Source: Gammaproteobacteria bacterium
GTDB taxonomy: Bacteria > Pseudomonadota > Gammaproteobacteria > Ga0077536
DNA length: 36,165 bases
Assembly (NCBI GenBank): GCA_023257255.1
Contig: JALRCR010000012.1
Location: 1-36,165, forward strand
Reading direction: 5' to 3'
Positions 9,135 through 16,769 of the stretch are shown here, piece by piece. The translations under genes were made by a program, and so were the position numbers. The stretch's first letter is position 1. Each line of letters starts with the position of its first letter. The notes under the pieces were generated by a model, which worked only from the letters and a program-made list of their open reading frames with translations, searched no databases and had not been told where the DNA came from.

Positions 9135-10400
9135 ATGAGTGATATTCCCGCAAAAATTGGCAAGTACGACGTCATCAGCGTATTGGGGCGCGGCGCGATG
9201 GGGGTGGTTTATCGCGGCTATGACGCCTACGTAGACCGGCCGGTTGCGATCAAGCTGGCCAGCCAGGTCGATGCCGAAGGCGAAGAAATGGCGCGCCGTC
9301 TGTTCGTCAACGAGGCGCGTTCGGCCGGCCGACTCGACCATCCCAACGTGCTGAAAGTGTATGAGGCAGGCGAAGAAAACGGCCGGCCCTACATGGTCAT
9401 GGAGTACATCGAAGGCGGCGATACGCTGCGTAATCACTGCGCAAGCGAGCGCATGCTGCCGGTAGAACAGGTGCTGCGGATCATTCGCCAGACGGCCGAT
9501 GCGCTGGGTTATGCGCATCGGTTGGGGGTGCTGCACCGGGACATCAAGCCCGCCAACATCATGCTGACCCAGAGTGGCGTGGCGAAGCTTGGCGATTTTG
9601 GCATCGCGCGCCGCGACGGCGCCGACCAGACCCAGATCGTGGGCTGGTTCGGCTCCCCGCTTTACATGTCGCCCGAACAGGCACGCGACATGGAAATTAC
9701 CCTGCAATCCGATCTCTTTTCGCTGGGCGCGGTGTTCTACGAATTACTTTCCGGCGCACCCCCGTTCGCCGCCAAAGGGCTGACCGGACTGATCCAGAAA
9801 GTCTGTTTTGAAGAGCCGGCAGTGATCGCGGACGTGCCGGACGGGCTGTGGCAGATCGTCAAAAAGCTCCTCGAAAAAGACCTCAAGCGCCGCTACCAGA
9901 GCGGTGAAGAGGTGGTGCGCGATATCGACCTGCTGACTTCCGGCAGCCGTTCGCTGGAAGTCACCCTGAATGACGAGCAGAAACTGGATACGCTGGCCGG
10001 CCTTAGCTTCTTTCAGGACTTTACGCGCGGCGAGCTGAAGGAAGTGGTGAAGGTGGCCGGCTGGCAGCGGTGCGCGGCGGGCGAAGTCATTTTCAACGAG
10101 GGCGCCAAGGGCCGCTCGTTCTATGTGCTGGTCGATGGCATGTTGGCCGCAGCGGTCAACGGGGTGCGGATTGCCGATTTCCGGCAGGGCGATTGCGTCG
10201 GGGAGATGGACTACCTGTCTGAAGGCGTGCGCAGCGCCAAAGTGACGGCAGACACCGACTGCACCCTGCTCGGGATCGATCGCGATTTCAAGGAATGGGC
10301 CTCCTTGCCCTGTCAGCTGCGGCTGAACCGCACGTTTCAGCGCGTGCTGATCGAGCGCCTGCGCGCCACCACCCGCGAACTCGCGCGCGCGCTCCGCTAG
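9135..10400 (+). CDS. Ser/Thr protein kinase with C-terminal cyclic-nucleotide-binding domain
   Basis: This soluble 421-residue protein is a Hanks-type kinase joined to a CAP-like sensor domain. The kinase (about residues 9-265) has all key residues: glycine loop GRGAMGVVYRG (18-28), K40 in VAIK, E60 in the C helix, HRDIKPAN with catalytic D136, DFG D154, and GSPLYMSPEQA in the activation segment. The cNMP-binding fold (about 290-400) keeps the phosphate-binding cassette GEM...RSA (E357, R366, S367), as in proteins that really bind cAMP or cGMP. No transmembrane or PASTA segment is seen. The ATG lies 3 bases after the upstream TGA with no Shine-Dalgarno of its own, so translation is probably coupled and the two proteins likely act together. 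Substrates and ligand are unknown. Confidence 0.93.
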   Translation: MSDIPAKIGKYDVISVLGRGAMGVVYRGYDAYVDRPVAIKLASQVDAEGEEMARRLFVNEARSAGRLDHPNVLKVYEAGEENGRPYMVMEYIEGGDTLRNHCASERMLPVEQVLRIIRQTADALGYAHRLGVLHRDIKPANIMLTQSGVAKLGDFGIARRDGADQTQIVGWFGSPLYMSPEQARDMEITLQSDLFSLGAVFYELLSGAPPFAAKGLTGLIQKVCFEEPAVIADVPDGLWQIVKKLLEKDLKRRYQSGEEVVRDIDLLTSGSRSLEVTLNDEQKLDTLAGLSFFQDFTRGELKEVVKVAGWQRCAAGEVIFNEGAKGRSFYVLVDGMLAAAVNGVRIADFRQGDCVGEMDYLSEGVRSAKVTADTDCTLLGIDRDFKEWASLPCQLRLNRTFQRVLIERLRATTRELARALR

Positions 10401-10416
10401 CCGGGCATCAGCCCGG
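10401..10416. repeat. Inverted repeat at the kinase/dgkA convergent junction
   Basis: The 16 bases CCGGGC-ATCA-GCCCGG form a perfect 6-bp GC hairpin directly after the kinase stop and covering the dgkA stop. There is no T tract on either side, so it is not a classic intrinsic terminator, but it could slow or protect the 3' ends of both convergent transcripts. Confidence 0.4.
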
Positions 10417-10782
10417 GCCGAAGCGCAGCCACGCCAGCGTCGCCCACACGGCGGCCATCAGCGCGAGGCTGAGCATCACGGCCGCAGAGCCCAGATCCTT
10501 CGCGCGCGCGGAGAGTTCGTGGGCTTCCAGCCCGACCCGGTCGGTGACTGCTTCCACCGCCGAATTCAGTAACTCGACTATCAGCACCAGCACCCCTGAG
10601 CCCAGCAGCAGCAGGTAGTCGCGCGGGTTGCGCCCCAGCCAGAGGGCCGCGGGGATCAGGGCCAGGACCAGCAGCAGTTCCTGACGAAAAGCCGCCTCAT
10701 AGCGCCATGCCGCACGCAGGCCGGCCCATGAATAGCCACAGGCCTTGAGGATACGGGTCAGGCCTTTGACATCACTGGCCAT
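10408..10782 (-). CDS. dgkA: Diacylglycerol kinase
   Basis: This small integral membrane enzyme phosphorylates diacylglycerol to phosphatidic acid with ATP, recycling the lipid released during transfer of phosphoglycerol head groups. It has 124 residues, the standard size of the bacterial trimeric DgkA. An N-terminal amphipathic part (GLRAAWRYEAAFRQE) is followed by three membrane helices; the hallmark active-site segment ELLNSAVEAVTDR and the SARAKDLGSAAVM segment are both present. The ATG at 10782 is preceded by GGAG eight bases upstream. A TATACT hexamer on the minus strand at 10843-10848 could be its -10 box, though the -35 is poor. It is divergent from lexA, and dgkA next to lexA is also seen in E. 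coli. Confidence 0.96.
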   Translation of the reverse strand: MASDVKGLTRILKACGYSWAGLRAAWRYEAAFRQELLLVLALIPAALWLGRNPRDYLLLLGSGVLVLIVELLNSAVEAVTDRVGLEAHELSARAKDLGSAAVMLSLALMAAVWATLAWLRFGPG

Positions 10783-10898
10783 AGGGCAGCACTCCGGAAT
10801 TGAGAAAGCAGGGCAGGGTCTGCGCGTTCAGGCGCAGGCCGGAGTATAGACAGCCCGCAGGACACCCGACGTGACTCGCCGCCGGACAAATACCGGGC

Positions 10899-10926
10899 TT
10901 GCCGCACGCCGCTTGCTGGCTATAAT
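10899..10926 (+). promoter_or_regulatory. lexA promoter (-35/-10)
   Basis: TTGCCG at 10899-10904 and a perfect TATAAT at 10921-10926 are separated by 16 bases. The predicted start of transcription falls inside the LexA box just downstream, the usual layout for autorepressed lexA. Confidence 0.8.
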
Positions 10927-10931
10927 CACAG

Positions 10932-10947
10932 CTGTATAAAAAAACAG
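10932..10947 (+). promoter_or_regulatory. LexA binding site (SOS box)
   Basis: CTGT, eight A/T bases (ATAAAAAA), then ACAG make a perfect match to the CTGT-N8-ACAG operator of gammaproteobacterial LexA. It starts 5 bases after the -10 box and 30 bases before the lexA ATG, so LexA bound here would block its own transcription and that of imuA-imuB. I found only this one box in the intergenic region. Confidence 0.93.
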
Positions 10948-10961
10948 TATCGAGGCCCCCA

Positions 10962-11579
10962 ATGCCTGAAGAACTGACTGCCCGCCAGCTGCAAGTCCTG
11001 AATTTCATCCGCAAGGCCGTCGAGGAAAACGGCCTGCCGCCTACCCGTAGCGAAATTGCCGAGGCGCTGGGATTTCGCTCGGCCAACGCTGCCGAAGAAC
11101 ATCTGCGCGCCCTGGCCCGCAAGGGCGCCATCGAACTGCGGCCGGGCGCTTCACGCGGGATCCGGCTGCCAGATCTCAACCGGGGTCAGGTGCTGGGCCT
11201 GCCGATCGTGGGCCGGGTGGCCGCCGGGCAGCCCATTCTGGCCAGCGAGCACATCGAGGAGCACCTGCAACTTGACCCCGCCGCCTTCCGGCCGCGGGCG
11301 GACTATCTGCTGCGCGTACAGGGGATGAGCATGCGGGATGCCGGCATCCTGCCGGACGACCTGCTGGTTGTGCACACCACGGCCACCGCTGAAAACGGCC
11401 AGATCGTGGTCGCCAGACTGGAAGACGAAGTCACCGTTAAACGTTTTCGGCGGCGCGGGCAGCAGGTCTCGCTCTTGCCGGAAAACGACGAATTCGCCCC
11501 CATCGAAGTTGACCTTGGCAGCCGCAGTCTGGTCATTGAAGGGCTGGTAGTCGGGGTTTTGCGGTCGCGTGTGCGATGA
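10962..11579 (+). CDS. lexA: SOS repressor LexA
   Basis: LexA represses SOS genes until RecA filaments trigger self-cleavage. The 205 residues comprise an N-terminal winged helix (residues 1-70, [20 protein letters not shown], with recognition helix around [12 protein letters not shown]) and a C-terminal S24 peptidase domain. The Ala-Gly cleavage bond is A88-G89 (RVAAGQP), and the catalytic dyad is S123 (GMSMRDAGI) and K160 (VTVKRF); all three are offset by +4 from E. coli. A GAGG ribosome site lies 6 bases before the ATG. The stop overlaps the imuA start (ATGA), so repressor and mutagenesis genes form one operon under the SOS box upstream. The sequence looks like a normal cleavable LexA and may be the only copy. 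Confidence 0.98.
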   Translation: MPEELTARQLQVLNFIRKAVEENGLPPTRSEIAEALGFRSANAAEEHLRALARKGAIELRPGASRGIRLPDLNRGQVLGLPIVGRVAAGQPILASEHIEEHLQLDPAAFRPRADYLLRVQGMSMRDAGILPDDLLVVHTTATAENGQIVVARLEDEVTVKRFRRRGQQVSLLPENDEFAPIEVDLGSRSLVIEGLVVGVLRSRVR

Positions 11580-12238
11580 CCCTCGAAGAACTCATGCGCC
11601 GCGCCAGACTCTGGCGCGCTGGCGAGGTGTCGGCTGAAGGCGGCCTGTCGACCGGTTTCGACGCGCTCGATGCCATGTTGCCCGGCGGAGGCTGGCCCCA
11701 TCCGGGGCTGATCGAAATTCTTGCCAGCCGCCCGGGGATCGGTGCCCTGCGACTGTTGTTGCCAGCGCTGGCCGCGCTGGGGCGGCGCCAGCAGTGGTTG
11801 ATCTGGGTGGCCCCGCCCTATCTGCCCAATGCACCGGCCATGGAAGCCGCCGGCCTCGAGCTGTCGCGGGTGCTGGTGATTGATGTGGACGCCGCCTCGG
11901 CTGCAGGCGCTGCCGCGCGGCGACCGACCCGACGCCAGCAGACGGCGGCCGAGCGCGAGTTCTGGGCCTTTGAGCAGGCGCTGCGCTTCATGGATGCCGG
12001 TGCCGCGCTGTATTGGCCCGGCACGCTAGCACCGCTGGCCCTGCGGCGATTGCAACTGGCCTGTGAGGCCGGCGGCAGTCTGGGCGTGCTGTTTCGTTCG
12101 CCCGATTGCGCCGGGCAGGCCTCACCGGCGGCGCTGCGCCTGTTGCTAAGTCCGGTCGCCGGCAGCACCGAGGTGACCGTGCAGGTACTCAAATGCCGGG
12201 GGAGTCTGCAGACCCGGGCGTGCAGGCTCGCGCTCTGA
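11576..12238 (+). CDS. imuA: Translesion synthesis accessory protein ImuA
   Basis: ImuA is a RecA-like accessory factor of the ImuA-ImuB-DnaE2 mutasome, which copies damaged DNA during the SOS response. The 220 residues match the family: an N-terminal [21 protein letters not shown] segment split around a glycine run, then [20 protein letters not shown] in the place of the RecA P-loop, lacking the Walker lysine as is usual for ImuA, and [19 protein letters not shown] late strand [16 protein letters not shown] is also typical. It overlaps lexA by four bases and is followed by imuB after 90 bases. Nothing suggests it is broken. SulA-like annotations of this family are historical and do not apply. 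Confidence 0.9.
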   Translation: MTLEELMRRARLWRAGEVSAEGGLSTGFDALDAMLPGGGWPHPGLIEILASRPGIGALRLLLPALAALGRRQQWLIWVAPPYLPNAPAMEAAGLELSRVLVIDVDAASAAGAAARRPTRRQQTAAEREFWAFEQALRFMDAGAALYWPGTLAPLALRRLQLACEAGGSLGVLFRSPDCAGQASPAALRLLLSPVAGSTEVTVQVLKCRGSLQTRACRLAL

Positions 12239-12328
12239 GCCTCTCGCGACGCAGGCTTCAAGTCTCACGCCGCCCCCGACCCAACGTCATCGGTTTGGCG
12301 TCATCCAGTTCAGTCAGGAATCAAACGC

Positions 12329-13909
12329 ATGAAACATGAATGGTCAATTGTCGCTCCAGGTTCGCTGCCTCCGGCGGCATCTGTGCCGCGTCTGGGCGCG
12401 GTAGCAAGCACCGCGGCGCCGGCGCCGGCAGCCCAGCGTTTGTGGTTGGCCGTGCACCTGCCGCGCTTCACCCTGGATATGGCGCTGCGTGGCAATACCA
12501 CCCGTAAAGCCTGTGTGCTGGTGGAAGGAGAGGGCCGGCAGCAGCGCATCACCCAGGCCAATGCCGAGGCCACTCGCCTGGGCATGCGGACCGGATTGCC
12601 GCTGAGCGCGGCGCATGCGCTGGGCGAGGTCTTGGCTTTCACCCGCGTGCCCGCGGTCGAACAGCAGGCCTTGCAGCAGCTGTGCGCCTGGGCCTATCAG
12701 TTCACGCCCGTACTGGCACCGCTGCCGCCCGACGGCCTGATCATGGAAGTGCGCGGGAGTCTGGGGCTGTTCGGCGGCTTGCATGGCTTGCTGTCCCGCC
12801 TGCGTCGCGAATTGCGCCAACTGGGCTTTCAGTCCGTGGCTTTTGGTACCGCGCCCACGCCAACGGCCGCCCATTGGCTGGCGCGCGCCCGTCAGACTGC
12901 GCCGGTCGAGTCGCTGGCCGCTTTGCCGGCCGCGCTGAGTCAGGTGCCCTTGGACGTGATGGGCCTGCCGGCCCGTCTGTTACAGGATTTCTGCGGGATT
13001 GGCATCCGCACCATCGGCGAGTGCCTGCGTCTGCCGCGCGACAGCCTGGCGCGCCGGTTTACCCCGGCGCTGTTGCTGACCCTCGACCGGGCATTGGGGC
13101 GTCAGCCCGATCCGGTGCCGGCTTTTGAGCTCCCGGCCTGTTTTGCCAGCCGCATCGATCTGCTGTGGGAAATCCATCACGCTCAGGGTTTGGGGTTGGC
13201 CATGGAGCGCCTGCTGCACGAATTGACCGGCGTGCTGCGTGCCCAGGCTTCCGCCATCCGTCAGATCGACTGGCAACTGCACCATGCAGATGGCTCGGTA
13301 TCCCGCCATTCAATCAATCTTCTGCAGCAGAGCCGCGACTTGCCGCACCTCTTCCGGCTTTCCCGCGAGTATTTCCTGCGCCAGCAACTCGGCTCGCCGG
13401 TGCGCGGCATCAGTCTGGAAGCCGCCCGCTTCGAGCGCCTGCCGGTGGTCACCGAGGGCGATCTTTTCAGCCCGGCCAAGGCCAGTGCAGAGACCGAATC
13501 CTGGCCGCAGTTTGTGGAGCGCTTGCGGGCAAGACTGGGCGATGAGGCCCTGTGCGGCCTCAGCACCCGGGCTGACCATCGGCCGGAGCGAGCCAGTTGT
13601 GCCACGGTGGTGCGTCAGGCACAGCGGGCGCGGCCGGTCGGCACGCCGACAGGCTCCCGGCGCTGGCCCGATCGCCCCCTGTGGTTAACCCGCACCCCGG
13701 TTCCCCTGAGCACCGAGGACGGTCGTCCCAACTTTGATGGCCCCTTGGAGCTGACCGCCGAGCGCGAGCGCATCCAGACCGGTTGGTGGGATGGCGCAGA
13801 GGTGGCGCGCGACTATTTCATCGCCCGTAACCAGCACGGCAGCCGGCTGTGGATCTTCCGCGAGCTGGCCGGGGCGCGCGGCTGGTATTTGCACGGCATT
13901 TTTGAGTGA
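12329..13909 (+). CDS. imuB: Y-family polymerase-like mutasome protein ImuB
   Basis: ImuB is a Y-family DNA polymerase relative without polymerase activity that links the mutasome to the sliding clamp. The 526 residues begin with a 35-residue low-complexity Ala/Pro leader, then LWLAVHLPRFTLDMAL where active Y polymerases have the metal-binding DxDxFF; the second acidic motif is replaced by EVRGSLGLFGG. Palm, finger and little-finger regions follow, and the C-terminal part (from about 440) carries the family segment RPLWLTRTPVPL and ends GARGWYLHGIFE. AGGA lies 9 bases before the ATG. No dnaE2 gene follows; the next gene encodes a diguanylate cyclase. I found no perfect clamp-binding pentapeptide by eye. 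Confidence 0.92.
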   Translation: MKHEWSIVAPGSLPPAASVPRLGAVASTAAPAPAAQRLWLAVHLPRFTLDMALRGNTTRKACVLVEGEGRQQRITQANAEATRLGMRTGLPLSAAHALGEVLAFTRVPAVEQQALQQLCAWAYQFTPVLAPLPPDGLIMEVRGSLGLFGGLHGLLSRLRRELRQLGFQSVAFGTAPTPTAAHWLARARQTAPVESLAALPAALSQVPLDVMGLPARLLQDFCGIGIRTIGECLRLPRDSLARRFTPALLLTLDRALGRQPDPVPAFELPACFASRIDLLWEIHHAQGLGLAMERLLHELTGVLRAQASAIRQIDWQLHHADGSVSRHSINLLQQSRDLPHLFRLSREYFLRQQLGSPVRGISLEAARFERLPVVTEGDLFSPAKASAETESWPQFVERLRARLGDEALCGLSTRADHRPERASCATVVRQAQRARPVGTPTGSRRWPDRPLWLTRTPVPLSTEDGRPNFDGPLELTAERERIQTGWWDGAEVARDYFIARNQHGSRLWIFRELAGARGWYLHGIFE

Positions 13910-13930
13910 GGTCCGGTCGCTGCTTGTCGG

Positions 13931-13948
13931 GCAGACGGTCCGGTCTGC
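13931..13948. repeat. Inverted repeat downstream of imuB
   Basis: GCAGAC-GGTCCG-GTCTGC forms a 6-bp stem with a 6-base loop, 21 bases after the imuB stop. The 9-mer GGTCCGGTC occurs twice here, at 13910-13918 and 13937-13945, the second copy within the hairpin. There is no T tract. It may mark the 3' end of the lexA-imuAB transcript. Confidence 0.4.
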
Positions 13949-14032
13949 ACACCTCGACGCCATCGCCTGGTACACGCAGGCCTCAAGTTGGCGGGCCCGT
14001 GGACGCTAGTACACGTGAGTGGCCCAAGACCA

Positions 14033-15544
14033 ATGACAGCAGACAACGACAACCCATCCGCCAATGGCTCATCCGACGCCCAGATTCGCTTACGCGAAGT
14101 GCAGGGCGAGCTTGAGCGCAAGCGCGCCGAGTGGCAGGCCTCCGAACGGGTCCTGACCCGCGCCTTGCTGCGGATTGTCGAAGTGCTGGGTCCGGTGGAT
14201 CAGGAACTGGGCCGCGAACTGAAAGTTCTGCGCGACAACCTGCTCAGCAACGCCACCGTCAGCCACTTCTCGGGGCTCATCAACCGTTTGAGCGAGCGCA
14301 GCGTCACTATCCTGCGGCGCCGGCTGAAAATTACCCGTCCGGTCACCGAACCCGTTGAACAACTGATGGACCTGCTGGCCCAGTCCCCCCGGCTGGTCAG
14401 CGGGATCAATCTGCTACGCCGGCGTCTGCATGCTGGCGAAAGTGCCGACACCATTGTCGCCGCGATTGCCGACCTGTTTGTCGACGCCGAACAGGCCGCC
14501 CGGTCAGAGTTGCCGGCAGACCCGCAAAGCCTGTTTCTTAATCTGCTCGACCAGCTGAGCCTGCCCCCCGAATTTGAAGCCCGCCGAGTCACCCTGCGGA
14601 TGGCGTTGAGCGCGCGCGAAGTAGACGACCCGGCCCAAGATCTGAGCGAACTGCTGCGTGAAGCCCACACCTATCTGGGGCGTGATTCGCGCCTGCTTTC
14701 GGCCTTTCTGAAGCGCTCCGCGCAGTACATGAGCGTGATCGATACCCAGCTCAAGGTGGCGCTTGACCAGTCGCGGCTGGCGGCCAGCGACACCGACGCC
14801 TTGACCCGCAACATCTCGGTGGGGCTGGAAGAACTAGACGCAAGTTTTCAGGGCGACACCGTCGAGATGCAGGTCCAACTCAAAGTTGAGGAAAACCTGC
14901 GCACCGTGCGCGATGCGGTCGGCAAGTTTCTGAATGTGCAGGACCAGCAGCGGCAGGATTACGAAACCCGCATTGCCGAACTCACCACCCAGATCACGGG
15001 TTTTGAACGCGAATCCGCGCGGCTACGCGAGAGCCTGGCGGCAGAACATGCCCGCGCCCACCGCGATCCCCTGACCGATAGCCCCAATCGCCTGGCCTAC
15101 GAAGAGCGCGGCGAACTGGAAATCATGCGCGCGCGGCGTGCGCGTACACCGCTGTGTCTGGCGGTGCTGGATCTGGACCGTTTCAAACTGGTCAACGACC
15201 GTTTTGGCCACCGGGTAGGCGACCGCCTGTTGCGTTCGGTGTCGGCCATCGCCCAGCAGCGGGTGCGCGGCACGGATCTGTTTGCCCGCTACGGCGGCGA
15301 AGAATTTGTCGGCTTGTTTCCGGAGACGACGCTGGAAGCGGCGCAAAACCTGTGCGAAGACCTCCGAGCGCGTATCGAAGCCGCCGCCTTCCAGTTTCGC
15401 GGCGAGTTTGTGCCCATGACGGTTTCGATCGGTTTGGCCGCGCTCCGCCCCGACGATAATCTGGATACCCTGTTCGAGCGCGCGGACGCCGCGCTCTATC
15501 GGGCCAAGGAAATCGGACGCAACTGTCTGGTTGTCGACGACTAG
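14033..15544 (+). CDS. Diguanylate cyclase (GGDEF) with N-terminal helical regulatory domain
   Basis: The C-terminal GGDEF domain (about residues 345-503) should make c-di-GMP from two GTP. The active site is GGEEF at 421-425, and RGTD at 412-415 sits exactly five residues before it, the RxxD inhibitory site for product feedback. Upstream features such as DSPNRLAYEER and LDLDRFKLVNDRFGH are intact. The first ~340 residues are helical and charged, with a likely coiled coil just before the cyclase (about 285-345). No membrane or phospho-receiver domain is seen, so it is cytoplasmic. The general plan recalls DgcP-type cyclases of pseudomonads, but that is only an impression. ATG 14033 was preferred over a TTG 15 codons upstream. 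The signal it senses is unknown. Confidence 0.92.
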   Translation: MTADNDNPSANGSSDAQIRLREVQGELERKRAEWQASERVLTRALLRIVEVLGPVDQELGRELKVLRDNLLSNATVSHFSGLINRLSERSVTILRRRLKITRPVTEPVEQLMDLLAQSPRLVSGINLLRRRLHAGESADTIVAAIADLFVDAEQAARSELPADPQSLFLNLLDQLSLPPEFEARRVTLRMALSAREVDDPAQDLSELLREAHTYLGRDSRLLSAFLKRSAQYMSVIDTQLKVALDQSRLAASDTDALTRNISVGLEELDASFQGDTVEMQVQLKVEENLRTVRDAVGKFLNVQDQQRQDYETRIAELTTQITGFERESARLRESLAAEHARAHRDPLTDSPNRLAYEERGELEIMRARRARTPLCLAVLDLDRFKLVNDRFGHRVGDRLLRSVSAIAQQRVRGTDLFARYGGEEFVGLFPETTLEAAQNLCEDLRARIEAAAFQFRGEFVPMTVSIGLAALRPDDNLDTLFERADAALYRAKEIGRNCLVVDD

Positions 15545-15623
15545 CCAGCGCTTGTCGTTTGCCCTCGACTACCGCCCGCCAACTGGCGCCGGGCAGATCA
15601 CGCACCTTGGCGGAGGATTCCCC

Positions 15624-16022
15624 ATGGCGACTGTTCCCGCGGCATTGCTCGATCTCTTGGCCACCAAGGTGAGCTTTGCGCACCTCGCAACCACCATGGC
15701 CAACGGCGCGCCACAGGTCACCCCCGTGTGGTTCAGTTTCGACGGCAGTCATCTGCTGCTCAATTCGGCGAAAGGGCGGCTCAAGGACCGCAATATGCGG
15801 GCCCGGCCGGCGGTGGCGGTGTCTATCCTCGATCCGGAAAACCCCTATCGCTATCTGCAACTGATGGGGCAGATCGTGGACGTGACGGAGGCGGGCGGCG
15901 ATGCGCACATCGACGCGCTGGCCAAGAAATATCTGGGGCAGGACACCTATCCCGGCCGCGCGCCTGGCGAGGTTCGGGTTATCTACCGCATGGCCCTCGA
16001 CAAGGTGCAGACCATGGGCTGA
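15624..16022 (+). CDS. PPOX-class (pyridoxamine oxidase-like) flavin/F420 oxidoreductase
   Basis: This small split-barrel protein of 132 residues belongs to the pyridoxamine 5'-phosphate oxidase-like superfamily, subgroup often named PPOX class F420-dependent. Family features are FAHLATTMANGAPQVTPVWF near the N-terminus, LLLNSAKGRLKDRNMRARP and VAVSILDPENPYRYLQLMG, which form the cofactor-binding barrel. Members are dimers that bind FMN or F420; which one applies here cannot be decided, and the reaction is unknown. ATG 15624 has GGAGG seven bases upstream; an in-frame reading starting 31 codons earlier would overlap the cyclase gene and lacks similarity. It follows the cyclase by about 80 bases on the same strand. 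Confidence 0.88.
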   Translation: MATVPAALLDLLATKVSFAHLATTMANGAPQVTPVWFSFDGSHLLLNSAKGRLKDRNMRARPAVAVSILDPENPYRYLQLMGQIVDVTEAGGDAHIDALAKKYLGQDTYPGRAPGEVRVIYRMALDKVQTMG

Positions 16023-16035
16023 GGCCGTTGGCCTC
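16021..16035 (+). terminator. Hairpin at the end of the PPOX gene
   Basis: GAGGCC-GTT-GGCCTC is a perfect 6-bp stem with a 3-base loop beginning inside the stop codon. It is followed by GGGGAAACCC rather than T residues, so it is only a possible transcription or RNA-stability signal. Confidence 0.3.
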
Positions 16036-16110
16036 GGGGAAACCCGCCCGGTCAAGGATTAAGACTCGGTTCAGACCCGACAACGTATTACTATTCGGGC
16101 CTGACAACCG

Positions 16111-16124
16111 GGAGATTCCCCATC
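16111..16124 (+). promoter_or_regulatory. Ribosome binding site pointing to an ATC start codon
   Basis: GGAG at 16111-16114 is followed after seven bases by ATC-AAA-ACG at 16122. The same spacing and similar bases (GGAGGATTCCCC, then ATG) precede the upstream PPOX gene. Translation from ATC restores a complete signal peptide, while the nearest conventional start (TTG 16134) lacks the basic residue and has no well-spaced site. Confidence 0.5.
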
Positions 16125-16769
16125 AAAACGCTGTTGCTTTCGCTGGCACTTGCCGGCTTCGCCTACTCCCCCTTCGCGGCGCAGGCTGCCCCGGCGGCGA
16201 CTGACGCAAGCCCCTGTGCGGGCGGCGCGGTCGACACCGCGCTGGCCAGCGAAATGGCCTCGGTCGGCATCATGTATAACCTTGCCGAGCACCCGAAGTC
16301 GGTGCGGGCGGTGGCGGCCCGTCTGCTGGACGATGCGCTGAACAAAAGCAAAGCCCACACCGAGGCCTGCAAAGACTGCAGCAAGACTGAAACAACGCGC
16401 GTGCTCTACCGCGTGGGCCCGACCAAATTCCTGCCCGACGCCGAGCAGCAGCAGATCTGTCGCACGCTGGACAAACAGACCGCCGCCAAGCCGTTGACCT
16501 GGCCCGACCGCAAGTTCAAGACCCTGCCGGAAGTGAACGACTGGATCCGCGCCTTCTCCGAAGGCCGTGGTGAGGAAGGCAAAGCCCTCTACGCCAAGTG
16601 TTCCGCCAACTGCAGTCCGCGCTACGAGTTTGAAATTTCGCCCGAAGGCGAGCAAATGCGGCTCAGCACCCGCGTGCACTGCGGGCTGGCGCGCGACGCC
16701 AACGACGACCAATACGAAGTGGCCACCGCCTTGCGCACCAGCTGCAAGCCCGGCGCGGCCAAGCCCTGA
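16122..16769 (+). CDS. Exported cysteine-rich protein of unknown function
   Basis: I do not recognise the family. Reading from ATC at 16122 gives 215 residues beginning with a good Sec signal peptide, (M)KTLLLSLALAGFAYSPFAAQA, with likely cleavage after AQA near residue 22. The mature part contains eight cysteines (SPC, EACKDC, QIC, AKCSANC, VHC, TSC), an even number that suits disulfide bonding in the periplasm; no CxxCH haem motif is present. It is otherwise hydrophilic and mixed helical. If ATC is not used, TTG 16134 gives 211 residues with a signal lacking the lysine. Its stop overlaps the start of the hydroxylase gene by one base (TGATG), which suggests joint expression. Confidence 0.75.
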   Translation: MKTLLLSLALAGFAYSPFAAQAAPAATDASPCAGGAVDTALASEMASVGIMYNLAEHPKSVRAVAARLLDDALNKSKAHTEACKDCSKTETTRVLYRVGPTKFLPDAEQQQICRTLDKQTAAKPLTWPDRKFKTLPEVNDWIRAFSEGRGEEGKALYAKCSANCSPRYEFEISPEGEQMRLSTRVHCGLARDANDDQYEVATALRTSCKPGAAKP

